Assembly: GCA_902803675.1 (NCBI GenBank)
Contig: CADCQZ010000332.1
Location: 1-8,230 of the forward strand
From: an uncultured Eubacteriales bacterium
Lineage (GTDB): Bacteria > Bacillota_A > Clostridia > Christensenellales > Aristaeellaceae
Direction of reading: 5' to 3'
Length of the DNA: 8,230 nucleotides
A program made the position numbers and the translations under genes. A model generated the notes under the pieces. It searched no databases, was not told the DNA's origin, and worked only from the letters and a program-made list of their open reading frames with translations. Position 1 is the first letter of the stretch, and each line of letters opens with the position of its first letter. This document shows, one piece after another, positions 7,088-8,230 of the stretch.

Positions 7088-7145
7088 ACCGCGGCCGAAC
7101 AGGCCGCATCCATCACGGGCCGGATCCCGGGAAAGGAGAACATCG

Positions 7146-8230
7146 TTGCCGCGTACCAGAGACATGACGAAAGGGTCCCCCGTCAGGCTCCTTCTGTGGT
7201 TTTCACTGCCGATCCTCCTCGGGAATCTGCTTCAGCAGCTGTACAGCCTGATCGATACCCTGATCATCGGCCGGCTGCTGGGCGTGACGGCACTGACGGC
7301 TGTGACGGCCAGCGGCTGGCTGGACTGGGCGATGCTGTCCGTGCCCCTGGGCCTTTCCCAGGGCTTCTCCATCCATGCCGCCCAGTGTTTCGGGGCGGGC
7401 GATCTCAAAGGCCTTAAACGGGCCGTGGCCCAGAGCTATCTCATCGCGGCCGCGGCTGCGGCGCTGCTGATGGCTCTGAGCCTCACGGTGCTCCATCCGG
7501 TGCTGGTGATGATGAACTCGCCCGAGGAGACCATCGCCATGACCGAAAGCTACCTGAGGATCCTTTACGCGGGGATCCCGGTGGTGATGGCGCTCAACGC
7601 GTTCAGCGGCTTTCTGTACGCCCTGGGGAACAGCCGGGTGCCCCTGATCGCGCTGGCCTGCTCCTCCTTTGTGAATATCGGGCTGGACTGGCTCTTCGTG
7701 GGACCCCTGGGCTGGGGCACCGACGGCGGCGCCTATGCCACCGTGATCGCCCAGGGAGTGTCCGCCCTGATCTGCATGACCGCCGTGCTGCGCATCCCGG
7801 AGCTGAGGCCCTCAAGGCCGGATTACCGTCCGGATCCGGGCAGGATCATGAAACTTACGTGGCTGGGATCCCCGATCGTGCTGCAGAACCTGATCATCTC
7901 CCTGGGCGGCCTGGTGCTCCAGGGCGTGGTGAACGCTTACGGTTTCATCTTCATGGCGGGATACAACGCGGCGGCGAGGCTGCAGGGCCTGATCGAGACA
8001 GCGGGGACGGCTCTCGGAAGCGCCCAGGCCACCTTCACGGGGCAGAATTACGGCGCCGGGAAAATGGACCGGGTGCGCGGCGGCCTGAGAAAGTCCGTGC
8101 TGCTGGGCCTTGCCGCGGCGCTCTTCATCGGCCTTGCCATGGTGCTGTTCGGCAGACCGATCCTCACATTGTTCGTCCGTGACGAGGCGGCCGTGGTGGA
8201 ACAGGTGCTGTCCATCGGGTATGATTTCCT
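7146..8230 (+). CDS. MATE-family multidrug/cation efflux transporter (3' end cut off)
   Basis: A membrane antiporter that exports drugs or other organic compounds using a sodium or proton gradient. The visible 361 codons of an expected 440-460 contain the family hallmarks. The N-terminus RDMTKGSP (5-12) is typical of clostridial MATE proteins. First-helix LPILLGNLLQQLYSLIDTLIIG (21-42, in two overlapping motifs) is followed by helices at about 60-80, 98-118, 138-160, 168-190 and 195-215. The second lobe begins at about 234 with SPIVLQNLI, and GQNYGAGK (299-306) is the conserved loop. The start is TTG at 7146, because AAAGGAG (7132-7138) lies 7 bases upstream. The alternative ATG at 7164 lies 25 bases from that site. 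It is probably cotranscribed with the oligopeptidase. The frame is open to the window edge, so the last helices are missing here. Confidence 0.92.
   Translation, partial: MPRTRDMTKGSPVRLLLWFSLPILLGNLLQQLYSLIDTLIIGRLLGVTALTAVTASGWLDWAMLSVPLGLSQGFSIHAAQCFGAGDLKGLKRAVAQSYLIAAAAAALLMALSLTVLHPVLVMMNSPEETIAMTESYLRILYAGIPVVMALNAFSGFLYALGNSRVPLIALACSSFVNIGLDWLFVGPLGWGTDGGAYATVIAQGVSALICMTAVLRIPELRPSRPDYRPDPGRIMKLTWLGSPIVLQNLIISLGGLVLQGVVNAYGFIFMAGYNAAARLQGLIETAGTALGSAQATFTGQNYGAGKMDRVRGGLRKSVLLGLAAALFIGLAMVLFGRPILTLFVRDEAAVVEQVLSIGYDF

Noticed and set aside
7091..7107. GCGGCC-GAACA-GGCCGC hairpin between the peptidase and MATE genes, considered as a terminator
   Set aside because: The stem is only 6 bp and no T-run follows. 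At most it is a weak attenuator or a processing site within a shared transcript.
5693..7165. A 490-codon open frame antisense to the oligopeptidase gene
   Set aside because: It is the complement of a firmly identified M3 peptidase and its product is rich in His, Arg and Gly with no recognisable domain. This is a usual side effect of GC-rich codon use.

Overview
The window looks like chromosomal DNA from a GC-rich member of the Clostridia (Bacillota). This rests on strong AGGAGG-type ribosome binding sites, GTG and TTG starts with good Shine-Dalgarno spacing, sigma-A-like promoters, and the families present: a two-repeat MMPL exporter, a TipAS-type MerR regulator, a short M3 oligoendopeptidase and a MATE exporter opening with the typical DMTKGSP segment. 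Genus cannot be assigned from the sequence alone. No phage, IS, CRISPR, tRNA or rRNA signals were seen.

Layout. Bases 1-51 hold the intrinsic terminator of an unseen upstream gene. Bases 52-166 are a leader with a palindrome and a GC hairpin just before the ribosome binding site of a 721-residue MMPL/RND-superfamily exporter (167-2332, +). A small single-pass membrane protein reading frame follows it (to 2551), but its start is unresolved and appears to need a one-base shift. A perfect hairpin at 2552-2579 serves as a terminator shared with the convergent minus-strand genes.

Bases 2594-5178 form a minus-strand cluster. Read in its own direction it runs: promoter near 5226-5254, an uncharacterised helical protein (320 aa), an alpha/beta-hydrolase of the lipase class (262 aa), then a MerR/TipAS regulator (242 aa). 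The regulator also has its own promoter, with the 19-bp spacer and central dyad expected of a MerR-controlled, probably autoregulated, promoter.

The intergenic region 5179-5398 is divergent. It carries one promoter for each direction and a perfect 10-bp inverted repeat straddling the minus-strand -35 box. On the plus strand follow an M3-family zinc oligopeptidase (5399-7087) and, 58 bp later, a MATE exporter with a TTG start (7146 to the window end, cut off).

How the parts may work together is inference. Two exporter families flank a drug-sensor-type regulator, but the regulator's only visible target is its own promoter. The most unusual points are the start-less small ORF after the exporter, the textbook MerR promoter, the dyad-flanked promoter, and the unassigned 320-residue protein cotranscribed with the lipase. 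I did not see a clearly new multi-gene system.
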